This document shows positions 28,521 to 37,225 of a stretch of DNA of 64,000 nt, piece by piece; position 1 is the first letter of the stretch, and every line of letters starts with the position of its first letter. A program made the position numbers and the translations under genes. Origin of the DNA: Paracoccus haematequi. Its GTDB lineage: Bacteria > Pseudomonadota > Alphaproteobacteria > Rhodobacterales > Rhodobacteraceae. The stretch is from NCBI GenBank assembly GCA_945881965.1, contig CAMCVS010000001.1, positions 105,402 through 169,401 of the forward strand, read 5' to 3'. The notes below the pieces were generated by a model. It saw only the letters and a list, made by a program, of their open reading frames with translations. It was not told the DNA's origin and did not search any database.

Positions 28521-28534
28521 GCACCGGCCGGTGC
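28521..28534. promoter_or_regulatory. Perfect 14-bp palindrome in a divergent promoter region
   Basis: GCACCGGCCGGTGC is fully self-complementary and lies midway between the CUT1 operon start (28424, minus) and the cyclase start (28621, plus). A dimeric repressor operator is plausible; no family can be named. Confidence 0.4.
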
Positions 28535-28620
28535 CGCAGACGCACCAAATCCTGAATGGTGTTACAACGCCGTCTGGCTTAACCTTTTACCCAATATGAC
28601 AGCGTAGGCGGGGGCCGACA

Positions 28621-29970
28621 TTGACAGACGTCATGACCGAAACGACCGCGCCGCGCGCTTTTCCGACATTCACCGCCATTCCGGACCGGGTGCAGGCCCA
28701 GATCGACAAGCGCGAAGAGGCCGCCGAGCGGCTGATCGGCTGGGTGCAACTGGCCTTGTTCGGGGCCTTTGCCACGCTCTATTTCATTAGCCCGCGCGCC
28801 GAGGGCGGGGGCGGTCCGGTGTCCACGCCCTATGTGCTGACGGTCTATCTGTTGTTCACGCTGTTCCGGGTCTGGCTGTCCTACCGGATCGTGCTGCCCG
28901 CGTGGTTTCTGGTGCTGTCGATCGTGGCGGACGTGGCGCTGCTGTGCGGGCTGATTTTTTCCTTTCACATCCAGTATGCCCAGCCCGCCGCGTTTTACCT
29001 GAAGGCGCCGACCTTTATCTATCTCTTCATCTTCATCGCGATCCGGGCGCTGCGCTCTGATCCGCGCTATGTGCTGCTGGCGGGTCTGATATCAGCGTTC
29101 GGATGGTTCGTGCTGGTGGGCTATGCGCTGGCGACCGACATGGGCCAGATGCACATCACGCGCAATTTCGTCCAATACCTGACCTCGAACACAATCCTGC
29201 TGGGGGCGGAAATCGACAAGGGCATCGCGCTGTTGGGCGTCACCGCCATCCTGACGCTGGCCCAATACCGCGCGCGCGCCGTGCTGGTGGCATCGATCCG
29301 CAGCCATTCGGCGGCAGAGGACCTGAAGCAGTTCTTCGCCCCCGCCGTCGCCGATGCGATCACGGGGTCGGCGAACCTGCCCAAGGCTGGCACATCGGAA
29401 CAGCGTGACGCCAGCGTGGTGATCGTCGATCTGCGGTCTTTCACCAAGACGGCCGCCGATCTGCCGGGGGCCACCGTGATGGCCGTCCTCGCCTTGTATC
29501 AAGAGGCCGCCGTGACCGAGATCGAACGTCAGGGCGGGCAGATCGACAAGTTTATGGGGGATGGCATCCTTGCCACATTTGGCGCGGTGCAGCCGAATGA
29601 AATCCACGCCGCATCCGCGTTGCGCGCCGCCGTCGCCGTGATCGAGGCGATGACGCGGATCGAACCCGCCATTCGCGCTGCCGGGTGGAACGGCCCGTTC
29701 CGGGCCGGTGTCGGCGTCGCGGCGGGTCCGCTGACCGTGGGTGTGGTGGGCTCGCAAAACCGGCTGGAGTTCACAGTGATCGGCAATGTCGTCAACCTTG
29801 CCGCCAAGCTGGAAAGCGCCAACAAGACCGAAAACGCGCAGATCCTGACCGATGCCGCCACCTATGAATTGGCGACGCGGCAGGGCTATGGCACGGCACC
29901 GGTCAGTCTGCGTCCGGGCCGGACCGTGTTCGGCATTTCCGACCCTGTCGATCTGGTGATGCTGGCCTGA
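28621..29970 (+). CDS. Class III adenylate/guanylate cyclase with six-helix membrane domain
   Basis: This encodes 449 residues from TTG 28621, which has a G-rich site; ATG 28633 is an alternative without one. About six hydrophobic helices span residues 40-235. The cyclase domain (about 260-449) has the first metal Asp in VIVDLRSFTK, the second in DKFMGDGILATFG, and GVGVAAGPLTVGVVGS. The usual NxxxR transition-state pair reads NLAAK here, so the arginine is replaced by lysine, which may lower or change activity. It is followed after 39 bases by a second cyclase gene, making a tandem pair. Confidence 0.85.
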   Translation: MTDVMTETTAPRAFPTFTAIPDRVQAQIDKREEAAERLIGWVQLALFGAFATLYFISPRAEGGGGPVSTPYVLTVYLLFTLFRVWLSYRIVLPAWFLVLSIVADVALLCGLIFSFHIQYAQPAAFYLKAPTFIYLFIFIAIRALRSDPRYVLLAGLISAFGWFVLVGYALATDMGQMHITRNFVQYLTSNTILLGAEIDKGIALLGVTAILTLAQYRARAVLVASIRSHSAAEDLKQFFAPAVADAITGSANLPKAGTSEQRDASVVIVDLRSFTKTAADLPGATVMAVLALYQEAAVTEIERQGGQIDKFMGDGILATFGAVQPNEIHAASALRAAVAVIEAMTRIEPAIRAAGWNGPFRAGVGVAAGPLTVGVVGSQNRLEFTVIGNVVNLAAKLESANKTENAQILTDAATYELATRQGYGTAPVSLRPGRTVFGISDPVDLVMLA

Positions 29971-30009
29971 TCCGGCGCGGCGATTCAACCTAATGAAGGA
30001 TTTAACAAC

Positions 30010-31776
30010 ATGGCCCAAACCGTGACCCGTGGCGTTGGCCTGCGCCGCGCGCTGCGCGATCCGGCGCGCTGGCGGCTGGCATCGGGGCTGGTGCTGTTCG
30101 CCTTTGTGCTGACCCATCTGGTGAACCACGCGCTGGGGCTGGTGTCGCAGGACGCGATGCAGGCGATGCAGGATGCGCGGCTGGCGGTGACGCGCAGTGC
30201 GGTGGGGATGTCCGTGCTGATCGCGGCGGCGCTGGTGCATCTGGTGCTGGGGCTTTTGCGGATCGTGCAGGCGGGACAGCGGCGCATGGACCTGCGCCAA
30301 GCGGTGCAGCTGATGTTCGGGCTGATGATCCCGGTGTTGCTGATCCGGCATGTTCTGGGCACCCACGGCGTGGCCATCCTGTTCGGCATCACCGATGATT
30401 ACGCCTATGCGCTGTGGGCGATGTGGCCCGGCGAGGCGGTCAGTCAGGCGCTGTTGATGACGCTCGTCTGGGTGCACGGCGGGCTGGGGATGCATTACTG
30501 GCTGGCGCATCGTGGCTGGTATCAGCGCACATTCGCGCTGTGGCAGGGGGTGGCGGTGCTGATCCCCGCGCTGGCCTATGCGGGGTTTGTCAGCGCAGGG
30601 CGACTGGCCGCAGTGCAGGGCGGCTATGCCGCGCCGTTCCAGCCGGGGCAATACGCCCAGATCGCGAACGTCATGCAGGTGTCAAAACGCACCTATCTGG
30701 CGATCCTCGCGCTGGCGTTGTTGGGCTGGGCGCTGTTGTGGCTGACCAGCCGGATGGGGCAGCGGATCGCGGTCACCTATGTCAATGGGCCGACCGTGAG
30801 TGCGCCGCGCGGCCTGTCCCTGCTGGCCATAAGCCAGATGCACCGCATCCCCCATGCGGCGGTCTGCGGCGGGCGGGCGCGCTGTTCGACCTGCCGGGTG
30901 CGGGTTCTGGCAGGGCAGGATCACTTGCCGCCGCCCTCGGATCAGGAATATCAGGTGCTTCGCCGCGTCCGCGCGCCCGACAATGTGCGCCTTGCCTGTC
31001 AGGTTCACCCCACCGCCGCGCTGAAAATCTCGACGCTGTTTCCCGCCGATTTTGCCGCCACGGGCGACGCGCCCGATGACAAATACCTGTGGGGGGTGGA
31101 ACAGGAAGTCACGGTGATGTTCTGCGACCTGCGCGGGTTCACCAAGATGTCCGAAGGGCGGCTGCCCTATGATGTGGTGTTCTTGTTGAACCAGTTTCTG
31201 GGCCGGATGGCCGAAACCATCGAGGACGCCGGCGGGCATGTGGACAAGTTCATGGGCGACGGGATCATGGCGATCTTCGGCATGGACCGCCCCGCCGATC
31301 TGGGCGCGCAAGCGGCGCTGCGCGCGGCGGCGGCGATGGGCGGGGTGCTGGACGCGCTGAACCAGTCGCTGCGCGAAACCCTGCCCGCACCGTTGTCGAT
31401 GGGGATCGGGCTGCATACCGGCATGGCCATTCTTGGGCGCATCGGTGCCGCGCAAGGCACCCGTTCGCAGGGCAACAGGTCGGGGGCGGCGCAACTGACC
31501 GCTCTGGGCGAAACGGTCAATCTGGCCAGCCGCCTGGAACGCACCTGCAAGGAGTTGGGGGTGCAACTGGTGATCTCGGCGGCGTGTGCGGCGCGCGCGG
31601 GGCTGTCCGCCTGCGACAAAACGACAGTGCAATCGGTAAACGTGCGCGGGCTCAGCGTGCCAGTCGAGGTCCTGACCCTGCGCCGCGCCGCCGAGCTGAC
31701 CCTTCCAGATAACGCGGGCGATCAAGGGATCGGCGCCGCGCCCGCCTCTGGGTCCAACTCTGCGTCCAACGCCTGA
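30010..31776 (+). CDS. Redox-type class III cyclase: His-rich membrane domain, [2Fe-2S] domain, cyclase domain
   Basis: This encodes 588 residues with AAGGA before ATG 30010. Residues 20-250 hold about six helices with histidines inside or at the edge of several (36, 40, 77, 114, 119, 156, 162, 167), resembling the haem-b-carrying SdhC/FrdC type. Residues 251-345 form a plant-type ferredoxin with Cys286, Cys292, Cys295 and Cys330 (CGGRARCSTC, then C 34 residues on). The cyclase domain (about 366-560) has both metal sites (FCDLRGF; DKFMGDGIMAIFG) and an intact NLASR. The order suggests that electron flow or redox state from haem and Fe-S controls cAMP or cGMP production. Its 3' end overlaps the opposing gene by 55 bases. 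Confidence 0.88.
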   Translation: MAQTVTRGVGLRRALRDPARWRLASGLVLFAFVLTHLVNHALGLVSQDAMQAMQDARLAVTRSAVGMSVLIAAALVHLVLGLLRIVQAGQRRMDLRQAVQLMFGLMIPVLLIRHVLGTHGVAILFGITDDYAYALWAMWPGEAVSQALLMTLVWVHGGLGMHYWLAHRGWYQRTFALWQGVAVLIPALAYAGFVSAGRLAAVQGGYAAPFQPGQYAQIANVMQVSKRTYLAILALALLGWALLWLTSRMGQRIAVTYVNGPTVSAPRGLSLLAISQMHRIPHAAVCGGRARCSTCRVRVLAGQDHLPPPSDQEYQVLRRVRAPDNVRLACQVHPTAALKISTLFPADFAATGDAPDDKYLWGVEQEVTVMFCDLRGFTKMSEGRLPYDVVFLLNQFLGRMAETIEDAGGHVDKFMGDGIMAIFGMDRPADLGAQAALRAAAAMGGVLDALNQSLRETLPAPLSMGIGLHTGMAILGRIGAAQGTRSQGNRSGAAQLTALGETVNLASRLERTCKELGVQLVISAACAARAGLSACDKTTVQSVNVRGLSVPVEVLTLRRAAELTLPDNAGDQGIGAAPASGSNSASNA

Positions 31777-33281
31777 TCCAGCAGATGCAACAGCCCTGCC
31801 AGCCACAGCGCCAGCGGATCATCCCGCGTGGCGCGCAAGGATGACAGCGCGCGCAGACCGGCGACCTGCGCAGGGGTCAGGTCCGCGCGCGCCAGCGCCC
31901 CGCCCTCGGCCAAGAGCACCGTTGTGATCACCAGATCGGTCAGCGGCTGATCCGGCAGCGCGCAGGCATCTGCGCCCATGAGCGCGGGCAGATCAGCCAG
32001 CCGGTGCGCCTGCACCGCCGCCCAGATATCGGCGGGCAGTTCGCGGGCCAGACGCCGTGTCAACAGACGTTCGCGCGCGCGGGTGTGCAGCGATTGACCC
32101 AAGCTGGCCGAGTCCGGCGCGCCTTCGGCCCGCAGAAACGCCGCCAATGGCGGATCATGCGGCAGGTCGCCCAGCACGATGTGCCGCATTGACAACGCCT
32201 CAATATCCCCTTCGATCACCGTCACCGCCGCCGGAAAGGCACAGGACGACGGCAGCATGATATCGGTCACGCCAGCCTCGGCCCTGCGCCCCTGCATGTG
32301 CAGATGGCCGCCGAAATGCAGCCGCATGCCCGCTGCGGCCAGGCGCGCGGCCACCTCTGGCCCCGGACTGCGCCGCACCAGGGCCGACCCCGGCAACAGC
32401 CGTTGCAGATCGGGCAAATGCGCCAGCGCCGGGTAATGCGAGACGGGCACCACCAGCTTGCCCGCCGCCCGCCCGCGCGCCATCACATCCGCAATCCAGT
32501 CGATCAGGAACGGTTTCACCCGCAGCACCGCCGCCCAACCCGCCAACGCCGGATCGTGAAACGCGCGTTTGCGGCGCGGATCGGTGATGCCGTCGCGCGG
32601 CTCAAACACGGTCGCGTCCAGCAGCAACAACCACAGCCCCGGTTCGGGTTCCACCAGACAGGACGCATCCACCAGCCAATGCGCCACCGATCCATCCGCT
32701 GACCGCGCCAGATAGCGGCGGTCACCCCAGTGATCCGATGCGCCAAACGGGCTTTCCCAATGCAGGTCGCCCGCGCGGCGGCGCTGTCCGAACGCGGCCA
32801 ACGGGTCCAGCGCCGCGGGCCAGCCGGGGCAGTGCATCGCGCCCGTCAGCCGCGCGCCGACCAAGTCAGGGTCGCTTGTCACCATCTGCGACAGGCCCGG
32901 TGCCGTGGCGATCCGTTGCGCCACATGCTTGCCTGCCACGCCATAGCCGTCGTGATTGCCGGGAATGGCGTGGATACGCAGGCCCAGCCGCGCCTCGGCC
33001 TCATGCAACAAGGCCGCCAGCCGGGTCAGGTTTTCCGCCTGTCCGTCATCGCTGTAATCGCCCGCCAGAACTACCTGCCGGATGCCCTGCGCGGCAATCC
33101 GGTCAAGTGCGGCGCGCAAGGCATGGGCGCTGTCATTCACCGACCGCCCCGCCGCGCGCGCCTCGGACCACGGGCGATAGGCCAACACCCGCGCGCCATC
33201 CGCCACGCCAGCGCCGAAATCCCCGGTAGGGTCGTGAAAATGCGCATCCGCGATCAGCGCGACGCGGCAACGCGGCGGCAT
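31722..33281 (-). CDS. Metallophosphoesterase with C-terminal extension
   Basis: This encodes 519 residues. The calcineurin-like core is complete: DAHFHD near the N-terminus, GDYSDDG, GNHDGYG, VSHYP and GGHLHMQG. It is about twice the size of the core fold because of an insertion (about 140-230) and a C-terminal helical region of about 170 residues. No signal peptide is seen. The substrate is unknown. It is the third gene of a minus-strand set with a nucleotide-sugar dehydrogenase and a methyltransferase, starting two bases after the latter's stop. Its last 55 bases are antisense to the cyclase 3' end. Confidence 0.8.
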   Translation of the reverse strand: MPPRCRVALIADAHFHDPTGDFGAGVADGARVLAYRPWSEARAAGRSVNDSAHALRAALDRIAAQGIRQVVLAGDYSDDGQAENLTRLAALLHEAEARLGLRIHAIPGNHDGYGVAGKHVAQRIATAPGLSQMVTSDPDLVGARLTGAMHCPGWPAALDPLAAFGQRRRAGDLHWESPFGASDHWGDRRYLARSADGSVAHWLVDASCLVEPEPGLWLLLLDATVFEPRDGITDPRRKRAFHDPALAGWAAVLRVKPFLIDWIADVMARGRAAGKLVVPVSHYPALAHLPDLQRLLPGSALVRRSPGPEVAARLAAAGMRLHFGGHLHMQGRRAEAGVTDIMLPSSCAFPAAVTVIEGDIEALSMRHIVLGDLPHDPPLAAFLRAEGAPDSASLGQSLHTRARERLLTRRLARELPADIWAAVQAHRLADLPALMGADACALPDQPLTDLVITTVLLAEGGALARADLTPAQVAGLRALSSLRATRDDPLALWLAGLLHLLDQALDAELDPEAGAAPIP

Positions 33282-33283
33282 GA

Positions 33284-33769
33284 TCAGTCAGCGCGGCGCT
33301 GATACAGGAAACTGCGCGCCAGCGGCACGTCTTCTGGCAATGGCAACGGTGCCAGCGCCGCATGGTCCAAAGGCAACCCGCTGACCACATAGGCCCCCGG
33401 TGCCAGCAGGCCCGCGATCAGATCGGGCAGCCATGTGAGCGTCACGGCGTCCTTGTCGGCGTAACCCGTGCCGATATCGACATTCACCAGCGCGGCCCCC
33501 TGCCCCACAAACGCCTGCGCGGTTTCGCGAATTTCGCCCAGCACCATATCATCGGGATCGGGGTGCGAGCCTTTGTGCGCGTTCAGCGCGCGGTCAAAGG
33601 CCACGATGCGGCGGTCGGGGAACAATTCGCGCAGGTGGCTGTAGGTGCGGCCATTGCCCAACCCCACCTCAAGGATTGCGCCCGGCCCCAGCGGGCGGTC
33701 GGCGGCGATATGGTTCAGGATGGAACGCTGCGCCATCATGCGGGCGATGAAATGGTCAAGACGGCTCAT
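33284..33769 (-). CDS. Small class I SAM-dependent methyltransferase
   Basis: This encodes 161 residues with AAAGGA before ATG 33769. The SAM-binding motif I is ILEVGLGNGRTYSHLRE, followed by the acidic strand VAFDRA and VNVDIGTGY. It is shorter than most Rossmann methyltransferases and has no recognisable substrate domain. It lies 18 bases after a nucleotide-sugar dehydrogenase gene and two bases before the metallophosphoesterase, so a role in envelope glycan modification is possible but unproven. Confidence 0.78.
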   Translation of the reverse strand: MSRLDHFIARMMAQRSILNHIAADRPLGPGAILEVGLGNGRTYSHLRELFPDRRIVAFDRALNAHKGSHPDPDDMVLGEIRETAQAFVGQGAALVNVDIGTGYADKDAVTLTWLPDLIAGLLAPGAYVVSGLPLDHAALAPLPLPEDVPLARSFLYQRRAD

Positions 33770-33787
33770 GGGGTTCCTTTCGGGGTA

Positions 33788-35110
33788 TCAGGCTTTGACG
33801 ACTTTTGCGGCGGGCAGGCCAAGGCGCGCCATCACGTTGCGGGTATCGACGATCAAGGGTGCATGGGCGGCAAGTGCGGCGTAATCGACCGCGTCGTGAT
33901 CCGTGGCGATCAGCACCGCGTCGAATCCCGCCAGCGTGGCCGCATCCAGCGTGACCGAGCGCCGCCCCATCAGCGCGCCATAGGCCCGGGTGCGCGGAAT
34001 TTCTGCCACGAACGGGTCGTGATAGGCCGTCTGCGCGCCGCGCTCTTCGATCAGTTCGATCAGCTTCAGCGACGGGCTTTCGCGGATATCCGGCACGTTT
34101 TTCTTATAGGCCAGCCCGATGATCAGCACCTTTGCCCGCGACAGCGCGATGCCGTGACGGCGGTCCAGCGCCTCGGCCAATCGCGCCACAACATGGGCGG
34201 GCATGGCGGAATTGATTTCGCCCGCAAGTTCGATGAACCGCGTCGTCAGGTCATATTCGCGCGATTTCCACGTCAGGTAAAACGGGTCGATGGGGATGCA
34301 ATGCCCGCCCAGACCGGGGCCGGGATAGAACGGCATATAGCCGAAGGGCTTGGTTTTCGCGGCCTCGATCACCTCCCAGATGTCGATGCCCATTGCGTCA
34401 TAGATCACCTTCAACTCGTTCACGAGCGCGATGTTGACGGCGCGAAACACGTTTTCGGTGATCTTGACCGCTTCGGCGGTGGCGGTGGTCGATACCGGGA
34501 CCACACGCGCGACAACCGCGCCATAGAACGCCGCGACCAGTTCACCCGCCAGCGCGCCATCGCCCGCAACAATCTTGGGGATCGACGCGGTGTCAAAGGC
34601 GCGATTGCCCGGGTCTTCGCGTTCGGGCGAAAAGCCCAGAAAGAAATCCACCCCCGACCGCAGCCCGCCCTGTTCCAGAATGGCGCGCACCGGGCCATCG
34701 GTGGTGCCGGGATAGGTGGTGCTTTCCAGCACGATCACCTGACCGGGCCGCAGCGTTGCTGCGATATCGCGGCAGGTGCGGGTGACATAGGACAAATCGG
34801 GTTCGCGGTGCCGCGTCAGCGGCGTGGGCACGCAGATCACGATGACATCACAGGCGCCAAGGCTGGCGAAATCCCCCGTTGCGGTCAGGCGATGAGCCGC
34901 GACCTCGGCGGCAAGGGCTTCGGGCGGCACCGCCTCGATATAGCTTTGCGCGGCGGCGATGGCGGTGATCTTGGCCGGATCGGTGTCATAGCCCGTCACG
35001 CGGAAGCCCGCGCGCGCCACGGCCACGGCCAAGGGCAGGCCGACATAGCCAAGCCCGATGACGCCGACACGCGCTGCCCGCGTGGTGATCAGGTCCAGAA
35101 TTGCCATCAT
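33788..35110 (-). CDS. UDP-sugar 6-dehydrogenase (WecC/UDP-ManNAc- or GlcNAc-type)
   Basis: This encodes 440 residues from ATG 35110 (or the adjacent 35107); the frame upstream overlaps the divergent glycosyltransferase and is rejected. The NAD motif is GVIGLGYVGLPLA, the middle domain has KITENVFRAVNIALVNELK, and the catalytic cysteine is in GPGLGGHCIPIDPFYL. The C-terminal domain carries GLAYKKNVPDIRESPSLKL. The enzyme oxidises a UDP-sugar at C6 to the uronic acid, feeding capsule or exopolysaccharide assembly, in keeping with the glycosyltransferases next door. Confidence 0.9.
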   Translation of the reverse strand: MMAILDLITTRAARVGVIGLGYVGLPLAVAVARAGFRVTGYDTDPAKITAIAAAQSYIEAVPPEALAAEVAAHRLTATGDFASLGACDVIVICVPTPLTRHREPDLSYVTRTCRDIAATLRPGQVIVLESTTYPGTTDGPVRAILEQGGLRSGVDFFLGFSPEREDPGNRAFDTASIPKIVAGDGALAGELVAAFYGAVVARVVPVSTTATAEAVKITENVFRAVNIALVNELKVIYDAMGIDIWEVIEAAKTKPFGYMPFYPGPGLGGHCIPIDPFYLTWKSREYDLTTRFIELAGEINSAMPAHVVARLAEALDRRHGIALSRAKVLIIGLAYKKNVPDIRESPSLKLIELIEERGAQTAYHDPFVAEIPRTRAYGALMGRRSVTLDAATLAGFDAVLIATDHDAVDYAALAAHAPLIVDTRNVMARLGLPAAKVVKA

Positions 35111-35261
35111 GCGCCCGCCTGTGTTCGGCACGGTGATGGGCCGCACCGCCTGCCCTGTCAAGCCACAGGCCATCAGGCCCAAGTGACCTAAGGGTGCCGG
35201 GTCTGTTGTGGGGCGGATTTCCGGGCTAGGGTAACGACGGATCATCGGGGCCAGACCGGGC

Positions 35262-36377
35262 ATGACACGCCGACCGCTGCACATTGCGTTCTATGCGCCG
35301 CTGAAATCGCCGGACCACCCGGTGCCGTCGGGCGACCGGCTGATGGCGCGGCAATTGCTGGCCTGTCTGCGGGCCGCAGGGCACCGGGTGGACGTGGTGT
35401 CGCATCTGCGGGCCTATCTGGGCCGGTCAGACGATACGGCGGGCTGGCGCGCGTTGCAGGCCGAGGCGGGGCAGGAACGCGCGCGGATCGCGGCGGACTG
35501 GCGCACAGGCGCGCCGGATCTGTGGGTCTGCTATCACCCCTATGTCAAATCACCCGACCTGTTGGGGCCGGACCTGTGCCGCGCCTTTGGCCTGCCATTC
35601 ATCACCATCGAAGCGTCATGGTCCGCGCGGCGCAACCTTGGCATCTGGGTGGACACGCAGGCGGCGGCGCTGGCGGCGGTGACGGGGGCCGCACTGAACC
35701 TGTGCCTGACGGCGCGCGATAGGACGGGACTGGCGCAGGCGGCCCCCGCTGCGCGGCTGTCACGCCTGCCGCCCTTCATCGACACCACGCCGTTTGACGC
35801 CACCCCCGCGCCGGAACCCGGCCATATCGTCACAGTGGCGATGATGCGCGCGGGCGACAAGACGCACAGCTTTGCCCTGATGGCCAAGGCGCTGGCGCGC
35901 TTGCCCGCCGATCTGGACTGGCGGCTGAGCGTGGCGGGGGACGGCCCCGAACGCGACACGGTGCAGGCGTTGTTCGCGCACCTGCCACCGGCGCGGATCG
36001 CGTGGCTGGGGGCGTTGCCGCGCGCGGGCGTGGCGGATTTGCTCGCGCGCGGGCAGGTCTATCTCTGGCCCGGTTGCGGCGAGGCGTATGGGCTGGCCTA
36101 TCTCGAGGCGCAGGCGGCGGGTCTGCCCGTGGTCGCCTGCGATACCGCCGGGGTGCCCGAGGTGGTCAGCGCAGAGGCGGGCAACCGTCTGGTGCCGCTG
36201 GACGCGCAGGCGCTGGCCGATGCAGTGACGGGGATGTTGCGCGACAGATCTGCGCGCGGAGCCACGGCCCGCGCCCATGTCCGCCGCCACCATTCGATCG
36301 GGGCCGCGACGACGCGTCTGGCCGCGGCGATTGATAGCGTGATGGCAGAACGCAGCACAGCGAGGGGCCGCGCATGA
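35262..36377 (+). CDS. Glycosyltransferase family 4
   Basis: This encodes 371 residues. The N-terminus HIAFYAPLKSPDHPVPSGDRLMARQL is a GT4 acceptor domain opening. The C-terminal nucleotide-sugar domain shows VAGDGPERD, LGALPRAGVADLL and the E-x7-E region GCGEAYGLAYLEAQAAGLPVVA. It is a retaining transferase of GT-B fold, cytoplasmic or membrane-associated. It overlaps a polysaccharide deacetylase-like gene by four bases and is divergent from the UDP-sugar dehydrogenase gene. Confidence 0.88.
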   Translation: MTRRPLHIAFYAPLKSPDHPVPSGDRLMARQLLACLRAAGHRVDVVSHLRAYLGRSDDTAGWRALQAEAGQERARIAADWRTGAPDLWVCYHPYVKSPDLLGPDLCRAFGLPFITIEASWSARRNLGIWVDTQAAALAAVTGAALNLCLTARDRTGLAQAAPAARLSRLPPFIDTTPFDATPAPEPGHIVTVAMMRAGDKTHSFALMAKALARLPADLDWRLSVAGDGPERDTVQALFAHLPPARIAWLGALPRAGVADLLARGQVYLWPGCGEAYGLAYLEAQAAGLPVVACDTAGVPEVVSAEAGNRLVPLDAQALADAVTGMLRDRSARGATARAHVRRHHSIGAATTRLAAAIDSVMAERSTARGRA

Positions 36378-37111
36378 CCACAGCCGCAGATGCCGTTCTG
36401 CACGCCCTTGATGCCTGCGCTGCGCAGGGCAAGCCCGCGCAATTGTGGTGGCGCGATGATGATGCAGTGGAGCCAAGCGCACCGCTGGACCGCCTGCTGG
36501 CGCTGTCAGAGGCGTGGCGCATCCCCCTGACGCTGGCCGTGATCCCGCAACCCACCGGCGCGGCGCTGGTAGCGCGGCTGGATCAGGCGGCGCGGATCAC
36601 CGTGGCGCTGCACGGCTGGGCGCATACCGATCATGCGGCGGGTCAGGGCAAGAAGCAGGAACTGGGCCTGCACCGGCCTATTGCCGTCGTGCTGGACGAG
36701 CTGAAAGCAGGGCTGGACAAGCTGCGCGCCCTGCACGGACCCCGCTTTGCGCCCCTGCTGGTGCCGCCGTGGAACCGGATCGCGCCGGAATTGCTGGACC
36801 ATCTGCCGGGGATCAGCATCGCGGCGCTTTCGGTTTTCGGCCCCGCACAGCCTGCCCCCCTGCCCATCATCAACACCCATGTCGATGTCATGGACTGGCG
36901 CGGCACGCGCGGCGGGCGGTCAACCGACGTGCTGTTCACCGATCTGGCCACCGCGCTGACCATCCACCCGTACCAGCCCATCGGCATCCTGACCCATCAT
37001 CTTGTGCATGATATCCATGTCTGGGCTTTTCTTGACGCGCTTTTTGCCCTGACACAGGATCATCCGGGATGTAATTGGGCATCGGTGCAGGACATTTTGT
37101 CACATATCTGA
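36374..37111 (+). CDS. Polysaccharide deacetylase-like protein
   Basis: This encodes 245 residues, with its ATG overlapping the glycosyltransferase stop. The metal-site pattern of NodB-type deacetylases is recognisable: WWRDDDA near residue 27 and HGWAHTDH near residue 77, with LVPPWNR further on and a late HHLVHD. There is no signal peptide, so it would act on a cytoplasmic or lipid-linked glycan rather than on exported polymer. Coupling to the GT4 gene suggests the same pathway. Confidence 0.78.
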   Translation: MTTAADAVLHALDACAAQGKPAQLWWRDDDAVEPSAPLDRLLALSEAWRIPLTLAVIPQPTGAALVARLDQAARITVALHGWAHTDHAAGQGKKQELGLHRPIAVVLDELKAGLDKLRALHGPRFAPLLVPPWNRIAPELLDHLPGISIAALSVFGPAQPAPLPIINTHVDVMDWRGTRGGRSTDVLFTDLATALTIHPYQPIGILTHHLVHDIHVWAFLDALFALTQDHPGCNWASVQDILSHI

Positions 37112-37225
37112 CGTAGCTTCGTGGTTCCCCTGCCGCCGATAGACAGGCCAAACCCGCTCGGCTAGGCTTTGACGCAGATGACGGGAATGGCGATCAACGC
37201 CATCTCGCAACGGGGGACGGACCAG

